DNA from: Microbacterium halimionae
Lineage (GTDB): Bacteria; Actinomycetota; Actinomycetes; Actinomycetales; Microbacteriaceae
Reading direction: 5' to 3'
DNA: 64,000 nt
NCBI RefSeq assembly: GCF_011761265.1
Contig: NZ_JAAOZB010000002.1
Span: 1,054,001 to 1,118,000, forward strand
Shown: one piece after another, positions 21,661 to 31,208 of the stretch
Position numbering within the stretch: the first letter of the stretch is position 1
How the letters are laid out: each line of letters opens with the position of its first letter
Notes under the pieces: model-generated
The model's input: only the letters and a program-made list of their open reading frames with translations
What the model was told of the DNA's origin: nothing
The model's database searches: none
Translations under genes and position numbers: made by a program

Positions 21661-23562
21661 CTACTGATCGGCTAAGTGCTGCTGAACCGAAGCGGCAAGT
21701 TTCGGACCGATACCCGGCAACTCAGTAATCTGCTCGACTGTGGCACCACGAAGTGCTGAGACCGAACCAAAGTGACGCAATAACGCGCGTATCCGCGACG
21801 CACCAAGTCCGGGAACGTCCGAAAGAACGGTGGTGATGTCTCGCTTGCGACGCTTGCGCTGGTGGGTGATCGCGAAGCGGTGAGCCTCGTCACGTAGTCG
21901 CTGCAGAAGATAGAGCGACTCCGACGCGCGCGGCAAGATCACTGGATAATCCTCACCGGGTAGCCACACTTCTTCGAGGCGCTTCGCGATGCCGCAGAGC
22001 GCTATCTCGGTGTGCCCGGAGTCTTCGAGCGCACGCGCTGCAGCAGCAACTTGAGGCGCGCCTCCATCTACAACAAGAAGTTGCGGACGATAGGCGAAGC
22101 GTGGTCTGGGCGCCGGGGGAATTGAGACGCCTTCGACGTCGACGGTCGGATCAGGCGGCGAAGCTTCCGGCTCGTCGCGCCCATCGAGATGCGCCAATCT
22201 GCGAGTCAATACCTGATAGATAGAGTCGGTGTCGTCGGTCGTCTCCGGAATCGAGAACGATCGATACTGATCTTTTCTCGGAAGTCCGTCCTCAAAAACC
22301 ACCATCGAGGCGACCACATTTGTTCCAGATAGATGGGACACGTCGAAACACTCGATGCGCAGGGGTGCCTCTTCGAGCGCGAGTGCTGACTGGAGGTCGG
22401 TGAGTGCCTGCGTGCGCGCAACGTAATCACTCGTGCGTCGAGTTTTGTAGAGCATCAGGGCTTGACGCGCGTTGAGTTCGGCGGTCTTCATCAGTTCAGC
22501 TTTATGTCCGCGCTGCGCTACCTGAATGGTGACGTTCTTGCCTCTTTTGGCGCGAAGCCACTGCGTGAGTTCGTCGATGTCGTCTGGAAGCGAAGGCACG
22601 AGGACTTGCTTTGGAATATCGGATGCCGCGGCGTCACCGTATGTGCGCTGGATTATCTGATCCACCAAATCAGCGCCCGAAATATCTATCTCTTTCTCGA
22701 TTGTCACCGCCTGCACTCCGCGTACGCGTCCGCCGCGCACGACAAAGTGCTGCACTGCAGCCGCTAGCTCGTCTTCAGCGATACCGAAAAGGTCTGCTTC
22801 AGTTTCGTCCGGCAACACGAGGGCGCTTCGAGAGAGCACGGCATCAATGGCCTGAAGCTTGTCGCGGTAAGAACCGGCAGCCTCGTAATCCATGGCGGCG
22901 GATGCCTCCCGCATCCGTGCCGTCAGCTCCTTTGCGAAACGCTGGTCGCTGCCCGACATGAAAGCGACGAAGTCATTGACGATCGCCCGGTGCTCGTCGA
23001 TCGTTACACGCATCGAACAGGGCCCACCGCATCGGCCGATTTGACCGGGGAAACAGGGCCTTCCGGTCGCCATCGCCTTTTTGTATGAGGAATCCGAGCA
23101 GGTGCGAATCGGGAATACCTTGATCATGAGATCGATGGTGTCGTGAACGGCCCAGATCTTCGGATAGGGCCCGAAGTACTTCGCCCCTTTGATCTTGCGA
23201 TTGCGGGTGACGATCACTCGTGGAGCCTCGTCTGCCAGAGTGATTGCCATGAACGGGTACGACTTGTCGTCCTTGTACCTGACGTTGAACTGCGGCGAGT
23301 ACTCCTGGATCCACATGTACTCCAGTTGGAGAGCTTCGACATCGCTGCCCACCACTGTCCATTCGACAGACGAGGCAGTTGTCACCATCCGCCTCGTGCG
23401 CTCGTGAAGAGTGCGAAGCGGAGCGAAGTAGTTAGAGAGCCTCGCGCGCAGGTTCTTCGCTTTGCCGACGTAGAGCACTCGACCCTCTGCGTCGCGAAAA
23501 CGATAGACGCCAGGGTCGGTGGGAATCTCCCCCTGTTTCGGCTTGTACGGAAGCTGAGACAC
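21661..23562 (-). CDS. uvrC: Excinuclease ABC subunit C
   Basis: UvrC makes the dual incisions around DNA damage in nucleotide excision repair. The 633-residue protein has an N-terminal GIY-YIG nuclease domain ([27 protein letters not shown], 17-43), a [13 protein letters not shown] cluster, a UVR motif near 205-235 that contacts UvrB, an RNase H-like endonuclease domain with [10 protein letters not shown] and VVDGG, and a C-terminal helix-hairpin-helix pair. Its GTG at 23562 shares a base with the uvrA stop, so it is coupled to uvrA. Confidence 0.97.
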   Translation of the reverse strand: MSQLPYKPKQGEIPTDPGVYRFRDAEGRVLYVGKAKNLRARLSNYFAPLRTLHERTRRMVTTASSVEWTVVGSDVEALQLEYMWIQEYSPQFNVRYKDDKSYPFMAITLADEAPRVIVTRNRKIKGAKYFGPYPKIWAVHDTIDLMIKVFPIRTCSDSSYKKAMATGRPCFPGQIGRCGGPCSMRVTIDEHRAIVNDFVAFMSGSDQRFAKELTARMREASAAMDYEAAGSYRDKLQAIDAVLSRSALVLPDETEADLFGIAEDELAAAVQHFVVRGGRVRGVQAVTIEKEIDISGADLVDQIIQRTYGDAAASDIPKQVLVPSLPDDIDELTQWLRAKRGKNVTIQVAQRGHKAELMKTAELNARQALMLYKTRRTSDYVARTQALTDLQSALALEEAPLRIECFDVSHLSGTNVVASMVVFEDGLPRKDQYRSFSIPETTDDTDSIYQVLTRRLAHLDGRDEPEASPPDPTVDVEGVSIPPAPRPRFAYRPQLLVVDGGAPQVAAAARALEDSGHTEIALCGIAKRLEEVWLPGEDYPVILPRASESLYLLQRLRDEAHRFAITHQRKRRKRDITTVLSDVPGLGASRIRALLRHFGSVSALRGATVEQITELPGIGPKLAASVQQHLADQ

Positions 23563-26459
23563 TATCCCGCCTCGCGTTGTGCCTGAGAGCCGAGCACCTC
23601 CGCGAGGAATACTCCTGTGTAGCTGGCCTTTTCTTTGGCCACCACCTCTGGCGTGCCGGTTGCAACGATTGTTCCGCCGCCAGAGCCACCTTCGGGGCCA
23701 AGATCAATGACCCAGTCGGCAGACTTGATGACGTCGAGGTTGTGCTCGATAACTACGACAGTGTTGCCTTTGTCGACAAGGCTGTTCAGCACACCCAAGA
23801 GAAGCGAGACATCTTCAAAATGCAGGCCTGTCGTCGGCTCATCGAGCACATAGATCGAGCGCCCATTGCTTCTCCGCTGCAGCTCGGTCGCAAGTTTGAC
23901 GCGCTGGGCCTCTCCTCCAGAAAGAGTGGTCGCTGACTGACCGAGCCGCACATATCCGAGGCCAACATCGACAAGCGTCTTCATGTAGCGATAGATCGCT
24001 TGGATGGGCTCGAAGAACTCTGCTGCTTCGGCGATCGGCATCTCAAGGACCTCGGCAATATTCTTGCCCTTGTAGTGCACCGAAAGAGTGTCGCGGTTGT
24101 AGCGCTTACCCTGACAGACCTCACAGTCCACATAAACGTCCGGCAAGAAGTTCATCTCGATCTTGATCGTTCCGTCGCCCGAACAGGCTTCGCAGCGACC
24201 GCCCTTGACGTTGAAGCTGAAGCGACCCGCTTGATAACCCCGTGCTTTCGCCTCGGGAGTATCGCTGAAGAGGTTACGGATGCGATCGAAGACGCCCGTG
24301 TATGTGGCCGGATTCGATCGCGGCGTACGACCGATAGGCGCCTGATCGACGTGGACGACCTTGTCGAGGTTGTCTAGTCCCGTCACACGGGTGTGCTTAC
24401 CGGGCACGCGACGTGCACCGTTGAGCCGTGAGGCCAATACCTCGTACAGGATGCCGTTCACCAAAGACGACTTACCCGAGCCACTCACTCCGGTAACCGC
24501 CGTCAGCACGCCGAGAGGAAAGTTCGCGGTGACATTTTGCAGGTTGTTTGCGCGAGCCCCAACGACCGAGATTTGGCGCTTCTTGTCGATCGGTCGTCGT
24601 TTCGCTGGCAAATCGATCTGTCGGCGTCCAGACAAATAGTCGGCGGTCAAAGATTTCGATTCAGCGAGGAGCTGCGAGTACGGCCCCGAGTGCACGACGT
24701 TTCCGCCGTCCACACCCGCGCGTGGACCGATATCAACAACCCAGTCAGCTGCCTGGATTGTCTCTTCGTCGTGTTCAACGACGATGAGCGTGTTTCCAAG
24801 ATTCTTGAGCGCCAAGAGCGTGTCAATCAATCGCCGATTATCGCGCTGGTGAAGGCCGATTGAAGGCTCATCGAGCACGTAGAGCACGCCGGTGAGTCCG
24901 GAACCGATTTGCGTTGCGAGACGGATGCGCTGGGCCTCGCCACCCGAAAGTGACCCTGCCGCTCGCGACAAACTGAGGTACGTCAGACCCACCTGAATAA
25001 GGAAGTCGAGCCGCGCACGAATCTCCCGCAGTACCGCAGCGGCAATCTTGGCTTCCCGATCGGTGAGCTGAAGCTGGGCGAAGAAGACTTGAGCGTCAGC
25101 CAGGCTCAAACTCGCGGCATCCGCGATCGAGTGTTCGTTGACCATAACGGCGAGCACTTCTGGCTTGAGTCGTGCGCCGTTGCACGCAACGCATGGAATT
25201 TCACGGAGGTACTCCGCCCAACGCTGTCGAGCGCCGTCTGACTCGGCCTGCTGATACTGCCGCTCGATGTACGGAGCGACGCCTTCGAATCCCGAGGTGT
25301 ACCGCATCTCGCGACCGAAGCGGTTTTTCCATTTCACGGAAACTTTGAAGTCATTGCCGTGCAATACGGCATCTTTTACCTCTTGAGGAAGCGACTTCCA
25401 CGGTGTGTCGAGTGAGAACTCGAGGTCTGCCGAAAGGCCTTCGAGAAGTCGCTCGTAGTACTGAAAGAGGCCCTTACCCTGAGTCGTCCAAGGAATCACG
25501 ACCCCCTCGTTAATCGACAAGTCTTCGTCGCCGAGCAACAGTTCGATATCGACCGACATGCGCGTTCCGAGCCCCGAGCACGTGGGGCACGCGCCGAACG
25601 GCGCGTTGAAGGAAAATGTCCGAGGTTCGATTTCGGTGAGCTGGAGCGGGTGGCCGTTCGGGCAGGCGAGTCTCTCGCTGAAGTTCTGCCACGCCTCGTC
25701 GCCCTCTTCGTCCACGAAATTCACCTGGAGCGTGCCACCGGCGAGTCCGAGAGCTGTTTCGACCGAGTCGGTGACACGGCTCAGGATTTCGGAACTGGCC
25801 ACGAGACGATCGACCACAACCGCAATGTCGTGCTTATAGCTTTTCTTCAGGGTGGGGGGCTCGGCCAGTTGCACGAGATCGCCATCCACGACCGCGCGCG
25901 CATATCCCTTCGCAGAAAGCTCTTTGAAGAGGTCGACGAACTCACCCTTCTTCTGCGACACGATGGGCGCAACGACCTGATAGCGCGTGCCATCGGCGAG
26001 CTCCATCAACTGATCTGCGATCTGCTGCACAGTTTGGCGCTGAATGATTTCGCCACACTCTGGACAGTGGGGAACACCGATGCGGGCCCATAGCAGACGC
26101 ATATAGTCGTATATCTCGGTGATAGTACCGACGGTGGAGCGCGGGTTGCGGTTGGTCGACTTCTGATCGATGGAGACAGCGGGGCTGAGTCCTTCGATAA
26201 AGTCAACATCGGGTCGATCTACCTGTCCAAGAAATTGACGTGCGTACGCACTCAAAGATTCGACGTAGCGACGTTGGCCTTCAGCGAAAATGGTGTCGAA
26301 CGCCAGGCTCGACTTGCCGGAACCGGAAAGACCCGTGAAAACAACGAGAGAATCTCGCGGGATATCGAGGTCGACGTTCTTGAGGTTGTGGACGCGAGCA
26401 CCACGAACACTGAGCGTTCCAGTGTTGTGGCCGAGGTCAGAAACAGGCACGATGGGCAC
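23562..26459 (-). CDS. uvrA: Excinuclease ABC subunit A
   Basis: UvrA is the ATP-dependent damage sensor that loads UvrB. The 965-residue protein has two ABC modules, each with a Walker A ([14 protein letters not shown] near 45 and [13 protein letters not shown] further on) and LSGGEAQR signatures, plus zinc-binding Cys pairs such as [14 protein letters not shown] and CEACSGDG. The start is GTG at 26459; TAGACT lies exactly 6 nt upstream and no Shine-Dalgarno sequence is present, so the message is probably leaderless. uvrC is coupled downstream and uvrB lies 0.8 kb away. Confidence 0.97.
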   Translation of the reverse strand: MPIVPVSDLGHNTGTLSVRGARVHNLKNVDLDIPRDSLVVFTGLSGSGKSSLAFDTIFAEGQRRYVESLSAYARQFLGQVDRPDVDFIEGLSPAVSIDQKSTNRNPRSTVGTITEIYDYMRLLWARIGVPHCPECGEIIQRQTVQQIADQLMELADGTRYQVVAPIVSQKKGEFVDLFKELSAKGYARAVVDGDLVQLAEPPTLKKSYKHDIAVVVDRLVASSEILSRVTDSVETALGLAGGTLQVNFVDEEGDEAWQNFSERLACPNGHPLQLTEIEPRTFSFNAPFGACPTCSGLGTRMSVDIELLLGDEDLSINEGVVIPWTTQGKGLFQYYERLLEGLSADLEFSLDTPWKSLPQEVKDAVLHGNDFKVSVKWKNRFGREMRYTSGFEGVAPYIERQYQQAESDGARQRWAEYLREIPCVACNGARLKPEVLAVMVNEHSIADAASLSLADAQVFFAQLQLTDREAKIAAAVLREIRARLDFLIQVGLTYLSLSRAAGSLSGGEAQRIRLATQIGSGLTGVLYVLDEPSIGLHQRDNRRLIDTLLALKNLGNTLIVVEHDEETIQAADWVVDIGPRAGVDGGNVVHSGPYSQLLAESKSLTADYLSGRRQIDLPAKRRPIDKKRQISVVGARANNLQNVTANFPLGVLTAVTGVSGSGKSSLVNGILYEVLASRLNGARRVPGKHTRVTGLDNLDKVVHVDQAPIGRTPRSNPATYTGVFDRIRNLFSDTPEAKARGYQAGRFSFNVKGGRCEACSGDGTIKIEMNFLPDVYVDCEVCQGKRYNRDTLSVHYKGKNIAEVLEMPIAEAAEFFEPIQAIYRYMKTLVDVGLGYVRLGQSATTLSGGEAQRVKLATELQRRSNGRSIYVLDEPTTGLHFEDVSLLLGVLNSLVDKGNTVVVIEHNLDVIKSADWVIDLGPEGGSGGGTIVATGTPEVVAKEKASYTGVFLAEVLGSQAQREAG

Positions 26460-26465
26460 ACCACA

Positions 26466-26471
26466 AGTCTA
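26466..26471 (-). promoter_or_regulatory. Leaderless-type -10 box (TAGACT) of uvrA
   Basis: TAGACT is separated by TGTGGT (6 nt) from the uvrA GTG. No ribosome binding site is present, so transcription should begin at or next to the start codon. Confidence 0.6.
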
Positions 26472-26512
26472 GAGCGACCCTCCGACATCGGCTCCGGGGA
26501 GGTCGCCTCGGC

Positions 26513-26947
26513 TTACTCTCTTCGCTGTGATGCGAACGGTGCGAGTCCATCACGAAGCTGCACAAGAGCAGCCTCATCCACTCCAACGCGTCGCATGATT
26601 TCGGCGGGGATGCCGAGCGCCGCAGTTCTCAACTCCGCGCCCGACGACGTGAGTGAAATATCAAGTACACGTTCGTCCGCAGCCCGGCGAGTTCGCTTGA
26701 CCCTCCCCTGCGCCTCGAGACGTTTGATTAGTGGGGACAGGGTCGCCGGTTCCATCGCAAGATCGCTAGCAATATCGCCGAGCGATCGAGGTGAGCGTTC
26801 CCACAACGCCAGCATTACTAGGTATTGCGGGTGCGTGAGTCCCAATGGTTCCAACACCGGTCGGTAGATCGACACGATGTTTCGCGCTGCGGTCACGAGG
26901 GCGAAGCACACCTGGTTTTCGAGACGGAGTGCGTTTTCGTCTGACAT
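26513..26947 (-). CDS. MarR family regulator, OhrR-like
   Basis: This 144-residue winged-helix repressor belongs to the MarR family. The N-terminal LENQVCFALVTAARNIVSIYRPVLEPLGLTHPQYLVMLALWE resembles the peroxide sensor OhrR (described over several segments), and the single Cys14 is at the position of the OhrR redox Cys. The wing and recognition helix lie at MEPATLSPLIKRLEAQGRVKRTR with RAADERV. GGGAGG precedes its ATG. It is divergent from a small zinc-ribbon gene, with a palindrome between them. No ohr gene, the usual partner, is in the window. OhrR-type redox sensing is inferred. Confidence 0.85.
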   Translation of the reverse strand: MSDENALRLENQVCFALVTAARNIVSIYRPVLEPLGLTHPQYLVMLALWERSPRSLGDIASDLAMEPATLSPLIKRLEAQGRVKRTRRAADERVLDISLTSSGAELRTAALGIPAEIMRRVGVDEAALVQLRDGLAPFASQRRE

Positions 26948-26965
26948 TTATCGCCTCCCGGAAAT

Positions 26966-26987
26966 TAATTAGTACACTAAGTAATTA
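26966..26987. promoter_or_regulatory. Putative MarR/OhrR operator (palindrome)
   Basis: The core TTAGT-AC-ACTAA at 26969-26980 is a perfect inverted repeat with a 2-nt centre. It is flanked by TAATTA at both ends, giving a partly symmetrical 22-bp A/T-rich site that reaches the start codon of the plus-strand gene. A TACACT -10-like box lies inside it. The site is well placed to control both divergent genes. Confidence 0.65.
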
Positions 26988-27229
26988 TGGCAGATAGAAA
27001 TGACCCGGCCGCCAAGCGCTCGTTTCGCACAAGGATCCGCGAAGCCGGTGGCTGGTACGCGTGGATCAACGCGACATTAATAAAAGCCGCAGGCCCGGCC
27101 TCGGTCGGCCCGTATGAGACTTCTCCTGAACCGACGCGCACTGCGAGACCGTGCCCGTTATGCGGCGCTCCGATGGACGCTCACACATTCGACCGCAGCG
27201 GTCCGAAGCCGCTCATGCACTGCCCCTAG
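26987..27229 (+). CDS. Small protein with C-terminal zinc-ribbon-like motif
   Basis: This 80-residue protein has a basic, helical N-terminal half and a C-terminal C56-P-L-C59 ... H78-C79 arrangement that could bind zinc. It is not assigned to a characterised family, though similar short proteins seem common in Microbacteriaceae (recalled). Its ATG lies at the edge of the palindrome shared with the MarR-type gene, so joint regulation is likely. Its TAG overlaps the uvrB TAG on the opposite strand by 3 of 4 bases. Coding status is supported by the promoter layout and codon use. Confidence 0.7.
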   Translation: MADRNDPAAKRSFRTRIREAGGWYAWINATLIKAAGPASVGPYETSPEPTRTARPCPLCGAPMDAHTFDRSGPKPLMHCP

Positions 27230-29301
27230 GCGTGGCCGGCACGTTCCATCGCTCGCAAGTCTTTCTTCATATCTTGGACTTCATCGCGAAGCCGAGCCGC
27301 TAGCTCGAATTTCAATTCGGATGCCGCGGTCAGCATTTGGTCCGACAGATCAGCGATCGTGGATCTCAGCTGGTCGGCACCTTCAGATGCAATACCGCCG
27401 CTACGAAGGTTCGGGGTCGGGGCTTTCTTCTTTCCTTTTCCAGCTGACTCGCTTCGCGCCAACATCGCTTTGGTGTCTGCACCTTCGCGCAGGAGCGCAT
27501 CGGTGATGTCAGCAATCTTCTTGCGGAGCGGTTGAGGGTCTACCCCGTGCTCTGTGTTGTAGGAAATCTGTTTCTCACGACGACGATCGGTCTCATCAAT
27601 CGCCTTACGCATCGAATCGGTTATCTTGTCGGCATACATGTGGACTTGTCCCGACACATTTCGCGCCGCACGACCGATGGTCTGGATCAGCGAGGTTCCA
27701 GAACGAAGGAAGCCCTCTTTGTCGGCATCCAAAATCGAAACGAGCGAAACCTCAGGCAGGTCGAGCCCCTCACGTAGCAGGTTGATGCCAACGAGTACGT
27801 CGTAAACGCCAGCACGAAGCTCGGTGAGCAATTCGACACGGCGGAGCGTATCGACATCCGAATGCAAGTAGCGCACTCGCACGCCGTGCTCGCTCAGAAA
27901 GTCAGTCAGCTCTTCTGACATCTTCTTTGTCAACGTGGTGACCAATACGCGTTCATCACGCTCGACACGAAGCCGAATCTCTTCGAGAAGATCGTCAATC
28001 TGGCCCTTCGATGGCTTAACGACAATCTCCGGGTCAACCAAGCCCGTCGGCCGAATGATCTGCTCGACAATTCCGTCAGCGATGCCCATTTCGTAGCGCC
28101 CGGGTGTGGCGGAGAGGTAAACGGTCTGACCGATTCGATTCTTGAACTCGTCCCAGCGAAGTGGGCGATTGTCCATGGCGCTGGGCAGACGGAATCCGTG
28201 CTCCACGAGCGTGCGCTTGCGCGAGGCATCGCCCTCGTACATTGCACCGATCTGCGGAACGGTTACGTGAGACTCATCAATTACCAACAAGAAGTCGTCT
28301 GGAAAAAAGTCCAGAAGTGTGTGGGGTGGCTCCCCCGGCTCACGCACATCGAGGTGTCGTGAATAGTTCTCGATTCCGGAGCAGAATCCCAGTTGCTGAA
28401 GCATTTCAAGGTCGAATGTCGTTCGCATCCGCAACCGCTGCGCTTCCAACAGTTTTCCCTGGGATTCGAACTCTTTGAGTCGCTCAGCGAGTTCTTCTTC
28501 AATAGTCCCAATTGCGCGCTGCACAACGTCTGCTCCTGCAACGTAGTGTGACGCAGGAAAAATGGGCACAGACTGCATCTTTTGGACCACGTCACCCGTC
28601 AAAGGATGCAACATGTAGAGCGCCTCGATCTCGTCGCCGAAGAGCTCGATACGAATCGCGTATTCCTCGTACACCGGAATAATCTCAATCGTGTCGCCAC
28701 GTACACGGAAATTGCCGCGCGAAAAATCGACATCATTGCGGTTGTACTGCATCGAAATGAACTGTCGAATCAATGCGTCACGGTCGTATCGCTCCCCCAC
28801 TTGGAGCGCGACCATCGCACGAAGGTACTCCTCCGGCGCGCCGAGACCGTAGATACACGAAACCGTCGAAACCACCACGACGTCTCGTCGAGATAGCAGG
28901 GAGTTCGTTGTGGAGTGACGCAGCCGCTCAACTTCTGAGTTGATCGACGAGTCTTTCTCAATGAAGGTGTCGGTCTGTGGAACGTACGCTTCCGGTTGGT
29001 AATAGTCGTAGTACGAGACAAAATACTCAACCGCGTTGTGAGGAAGTAGCTCGCGAAACTCGTTTGCAAGCTGCGCAGCCAGCGTCTTATTGTGCGCGAG
29101 TATGAGCGTTGGCCGCTGAACCTGCTCTACAAGCCAAGCCGTCGTCGCTGACTTTCCGGTGCCCGTGGCTCCGAGCAAGACGACATCTGTTTCGCCAGCG
29201 TTGACGCGTGCCGCAAGGTCTGCGATCGCCTTCGGCTGGTCACCTGAAGGTTCATAGTCGCTGACGACCTCGAAGGGACGTACGGAACGAGTCGGCTGCA
29301 T
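27226..29301 (-). CDS. uvrB: Excinuclease ABC subunit B
   Basis: UvrB is the helicase-like damage verifier that UvrA loads and UvrC uses for incision. The 691-residue protein has a Walker [12 protein letters not shown] near 44, the beta-hairpin segment [17 protein letters not shown] at about 96-112, helicase motifs such as DESHVT and the motif VI region QTIGRAARN, and a C-terminal UVR motif that contacts UvrC. The ATG at 29301 has TAACCT exactly 6 nt upstream and no Shine-Dalgarno sequence, so it is probably leaderless. Confidence 0.97.
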   Translation of the reverse strand: MQPTRSVRPFEVVSDYEPSGDQPKAIADLAARVNAGETDVVLLGATGTGKSATTAWLVEQVQRPTLILAHNKTLAAQLANEFRELLPHNAVEYFVSYYDYYQPEAYVPQTDTFIEKDSSINSEVERLRHSTTNSLLSRRDVVVVSTVSCIYGLGAPEEYLRAMVALQVGERYDRDALIRQFISMQYNRNDVDFSRGNFRVRGDTIEIIPVYEEYAIRIELFGDEIEALYMLHPLTGDVVQKMQSVPIFPASHYVAGADVVQRAIGTIEEELAERLKEFESQGKLLEAQRLRMRTTFDLEMLQQLGFCSGIENYSRHLDVREPGEPPHTLLDFFPDDFLLVIDESHVTVPQIGAMYEGDASRKRTLVEHGFRLPSAMDNRPLRWDEFKNRIGQTVYLSATPGRYEMGIADGIVEQIIRPTGLVDPEIVVKPSKGQIDDLLEEIRLRVERDERVLVTTLTKKMSEELTDFLSEHGVRVRYLHSDVDTLRRVELLTELRAGVYDVLVGINLLREGLDLPEVSLVSILDADKEGFLRSGTSLIQTIGRAARNVSGQVHMYADKITDSMRKAIDETDRRREKQISYNTEHGVDPQPLRKKIADITDALLREGADTKAMLARSESAGKGKKKAPTPNLRSGGIASEGADQLRSTIADLSDQMLTAASELKFELAARLRDEVQDMKKDLRAMERAGHA

Positions 29302-29307
29302 AAAACT

Positions 29308-29313
29308 AGGTTA
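29308..29313 (-). promoter_or_regulatory. Leaderless-type -10 box (TAACCT) of uvrB
   Basis: TAACCT is followed by AGTTTT (6 nt) and the uvrB ATG; no ribosome binding site lies between. Confidence 0.6.
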
Positions 29314-29380
29314 CGGCGGGGTTCCGACATCAGCGTCGCCGTTCGCGTGGAGCGCATCGGACCTCAACGCAAATCACACG

Positions 29381-29986
29381 TCAATGTGAGATCTGCGCAA
29401 GTTGGGTCCACAGGCGCTCGACTTGTGAGGTCGTCTCAGCGATGGAGCCCGTCGTGTCAATGATCACATCTGCGACAGCAAGTCGATCTTCGTCCGCAAC
29501 TTGTGCCGCAATACGCTCTTCAGCGTGACGTCTTTCCATCCCACGAAGATGCACGAGTCTCTCGATGCGCATTGCGGCCGGTGCGTGCGTGACCACAATC
29601 AGGTCCCACGGATCGTCCACGCGTGCTTCGACCAACAACGGCACGTCGTAGACCACGATTGCTCGTGAGTTCGATGCGAATGCGGCAGCGAATCTTCGCT
29701 GCGATTCTTCACGAACCGCAGGGTGCACAATCGCGTTGAGCTTCGAGAGGGCGTCTGGATCGGCGAACACACGCGAGCCGAGCGCTGCCCGATCAAGCGA
29801 GCCATCTGGACTGACCATGTCTGCCCCGAAGTCAGAGGCGATCCTCGCAAGCACCCCTGATCCGGGTGACTGAACATCGCGCACGATCTGGTCGGCGTCG
29901 ACGATGACGGCCCCTTTCTCCTCGAGCAATCGTGCAACTGTCGATTTTCCCGAGGCGATCCCGCCCGTCAATGCAACTAAAGGCAT
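29381..29986 (-). CDS. coaE: Dephospho-CoA kinase
   Basis: CoaE phosphorylates the 3'-hydroxyl of dephospho-CoA in the last step of coenzyme A synthesis. The 201-residue protein has a P-loop LTGGIASGKST at about 5-15, the VDADQIVRD motif that follows, and the PLLVEAR lid segment. It is the simple single-domain form, without the GrpB/UPF0157 domain fused in mycobacteria. The ATG at 29986 was chosen because the family begins at PLVALTGG; CATGCT lies 6 nt upstream and may be a leaderless promoter. The gene follows the GGDEF-like gene on the same strand. Confidence 0.95.
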   Translation of the reverse strand: MPLVALTGGIASGKSTVARLLEEKGAVIVDADQIVRDVQSPGSGVLARIASDFGADMVSPDGSLDRAALGSRVFADPDALSKLNAIVHPAVREESQRRFAAAFASNSRAIVVYDVPLLVEARVDDPWDLIVVTHAPAAMRIERLVHLRGMERRHAEERIAAQVADEDRLAVADVIIDTTGSIAETTSQVERLWTQLAQISH

Positions 29987-29992
29987 GTCTCG

Positions 29993-29998
29993 AGCATG
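29993..29998 (-). promoter_or_regulatory. Possible leaderless -10 box (CATGCT) of coaE
   Basis: CATGCT lies 6 nt before the coaE ATG. The first base deviates from the TANNNT pattern, so this call is weaker than its neighbours. Confidence 0.4.
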
Positions 29999-30020
29999 GC
30001 ACGTGTAAGGCGGAACGACG

Positions 30021-31208
30021 TTACCCGCTCGTATGCGGGATGGTTGCTGGGGCAGCAAAAAGCACAGAAGCTTCGGCGCTTGTCGCCGCCCGTTTGGCAG
30101 CGTCCCTTGCGGCCCGGATCATTCCGCGTGGATCGTAGCCAAAATCACTACTAAGCGCGACCCCGACGCCCACGATGGGCATGACATCGGGCGCTACCGT
30201 GGCGAATGCGTCGAGAAGTCCGCGGTACACAGTCGCCGCATATCTCCGGGCCTCCGCTGCTGTTTCGGGGCGTGCGCAGATAAGCAGCCCAGCCTCACCA
30301 TCTTCTCCCACCACTGATGTCGACGGCGCGAAGCGACGGACACCCTGCCGAGTGACATTGACGAGGTCACTACCGAGATCGGCGCCGAAAGCTCGAGACA
30401 ACTCGGTGACATCGTCGACTCGGATAGAGATCACGCTGATAAGTTCGCTACGCCACCGGGCACGTTCGGCGATGTCACGCATGGCCCCCACGAACGTTGG
30501 GCCTAACAAAATGCCATCCGAGGCGACCCCATCAGCGCTGAGCCAGGCATATCCGCGCACCTGCAACCGAGTAGCCCTCAGCACCGATGTGACCACAAGC
30601 CCAGTGATCGTGAGCGTCATGACCAGGATGCTCGTCGCAACTGTGCCGAAGTATGCCTGGAAAAATGGACTATCGACTCCCCACGCAATATAGAAAATGA
30701 TTCGCGTCAGAAAATAGACCGCTTCCAGTGCGAAGACCAGACTCAGCGTCCATGCGCTCGAAACTCGTACCATCGGCGAACGCAAGCTTTCGTAGCACGC
30801 AGCTATGGCGAAAAAGACAAGTGCCGCGAAGAGCACAACAGAACCTGCCCAGTAGCCGGCATCCGGACCTTCGAGCAAGACTGCGCTCGCGACCACCACA
30901 CCAATCGAAGCAACGAGCACGCCGGGCCATAAGAGCGAACGGTCGTTGAATCGGCGGGCGCCGAGCCATAAAAATCCGGTCGTGAATGCGAAAAGCGCAT
31001 TTCCAACCGCGATGACAGCGAAACTTTCGCCGCCTGAAGACCAAATGATGTAAGAAATCGTTGTCGACATTCCGCACAGATACGCAAAGGCCCACACGCG
31101 CCCTGGGCCGTCGTCACGACGGATCAGGGTTTCTGATATGAAAAGTACTCCAGCGACCACACCGACCAGGCCGGACATCACCGACACCGTCAAATCATCG
31201 AGGATCAC
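30021..31208 (-). CDS. Membrane protein with degenerate GGDEF-like domain
   Basis: The 395-residue protein has about six to seven N-terminal membrane helices (to about residue 210) and a C-terminal domain laid out like GGDEF. SVISIRVDDVTELSRAFGADLG matches the substrate strand and loop and VGVGVALSSDFG the later strand. The GGDEF active site itself is replaced by GEDGE at about 301-305, so diguanylate cyclase activity is unlikely. It overlaps the histidine kinase gene by 4 bp and should act with it, perhaps as a sensor or GTP-binding partner (inference). Confidence 0.7.
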   Translation of the reverse strand: MILDDLTVSVMSGLVGVVAGVLFISETLIRRDDGPGRVWAFAYLCGMSTTISYIIWSSGGESFAVIAVGNALFAFTTGFLWLGARRFNDRSLLWPGVLVASIGVVVASAVLLEGPDAGYWAGSVVLFAALVFFAIAACYESLRSPMVRVSSAWTLSLVFALEAVYFLTRIIFYIAWGVDSPFFQAYFGTVATSILVMTLTITGLVVTSVLRATRLQVRGYAWLSADGVASDGILLGPTFVGAMRDIAERARWRSELISVISIRVDDVTELSRAFGADLGSDLVNVTRQGVRRFAPSTSVVGEDGEAGLLICARPETAAEARRYAATVYRGLLDAFATVAPDVMPIVGVGVALSSDFGYDPRGMIRAARDAAKRAATSAEASVLFAAPATIPHTSG

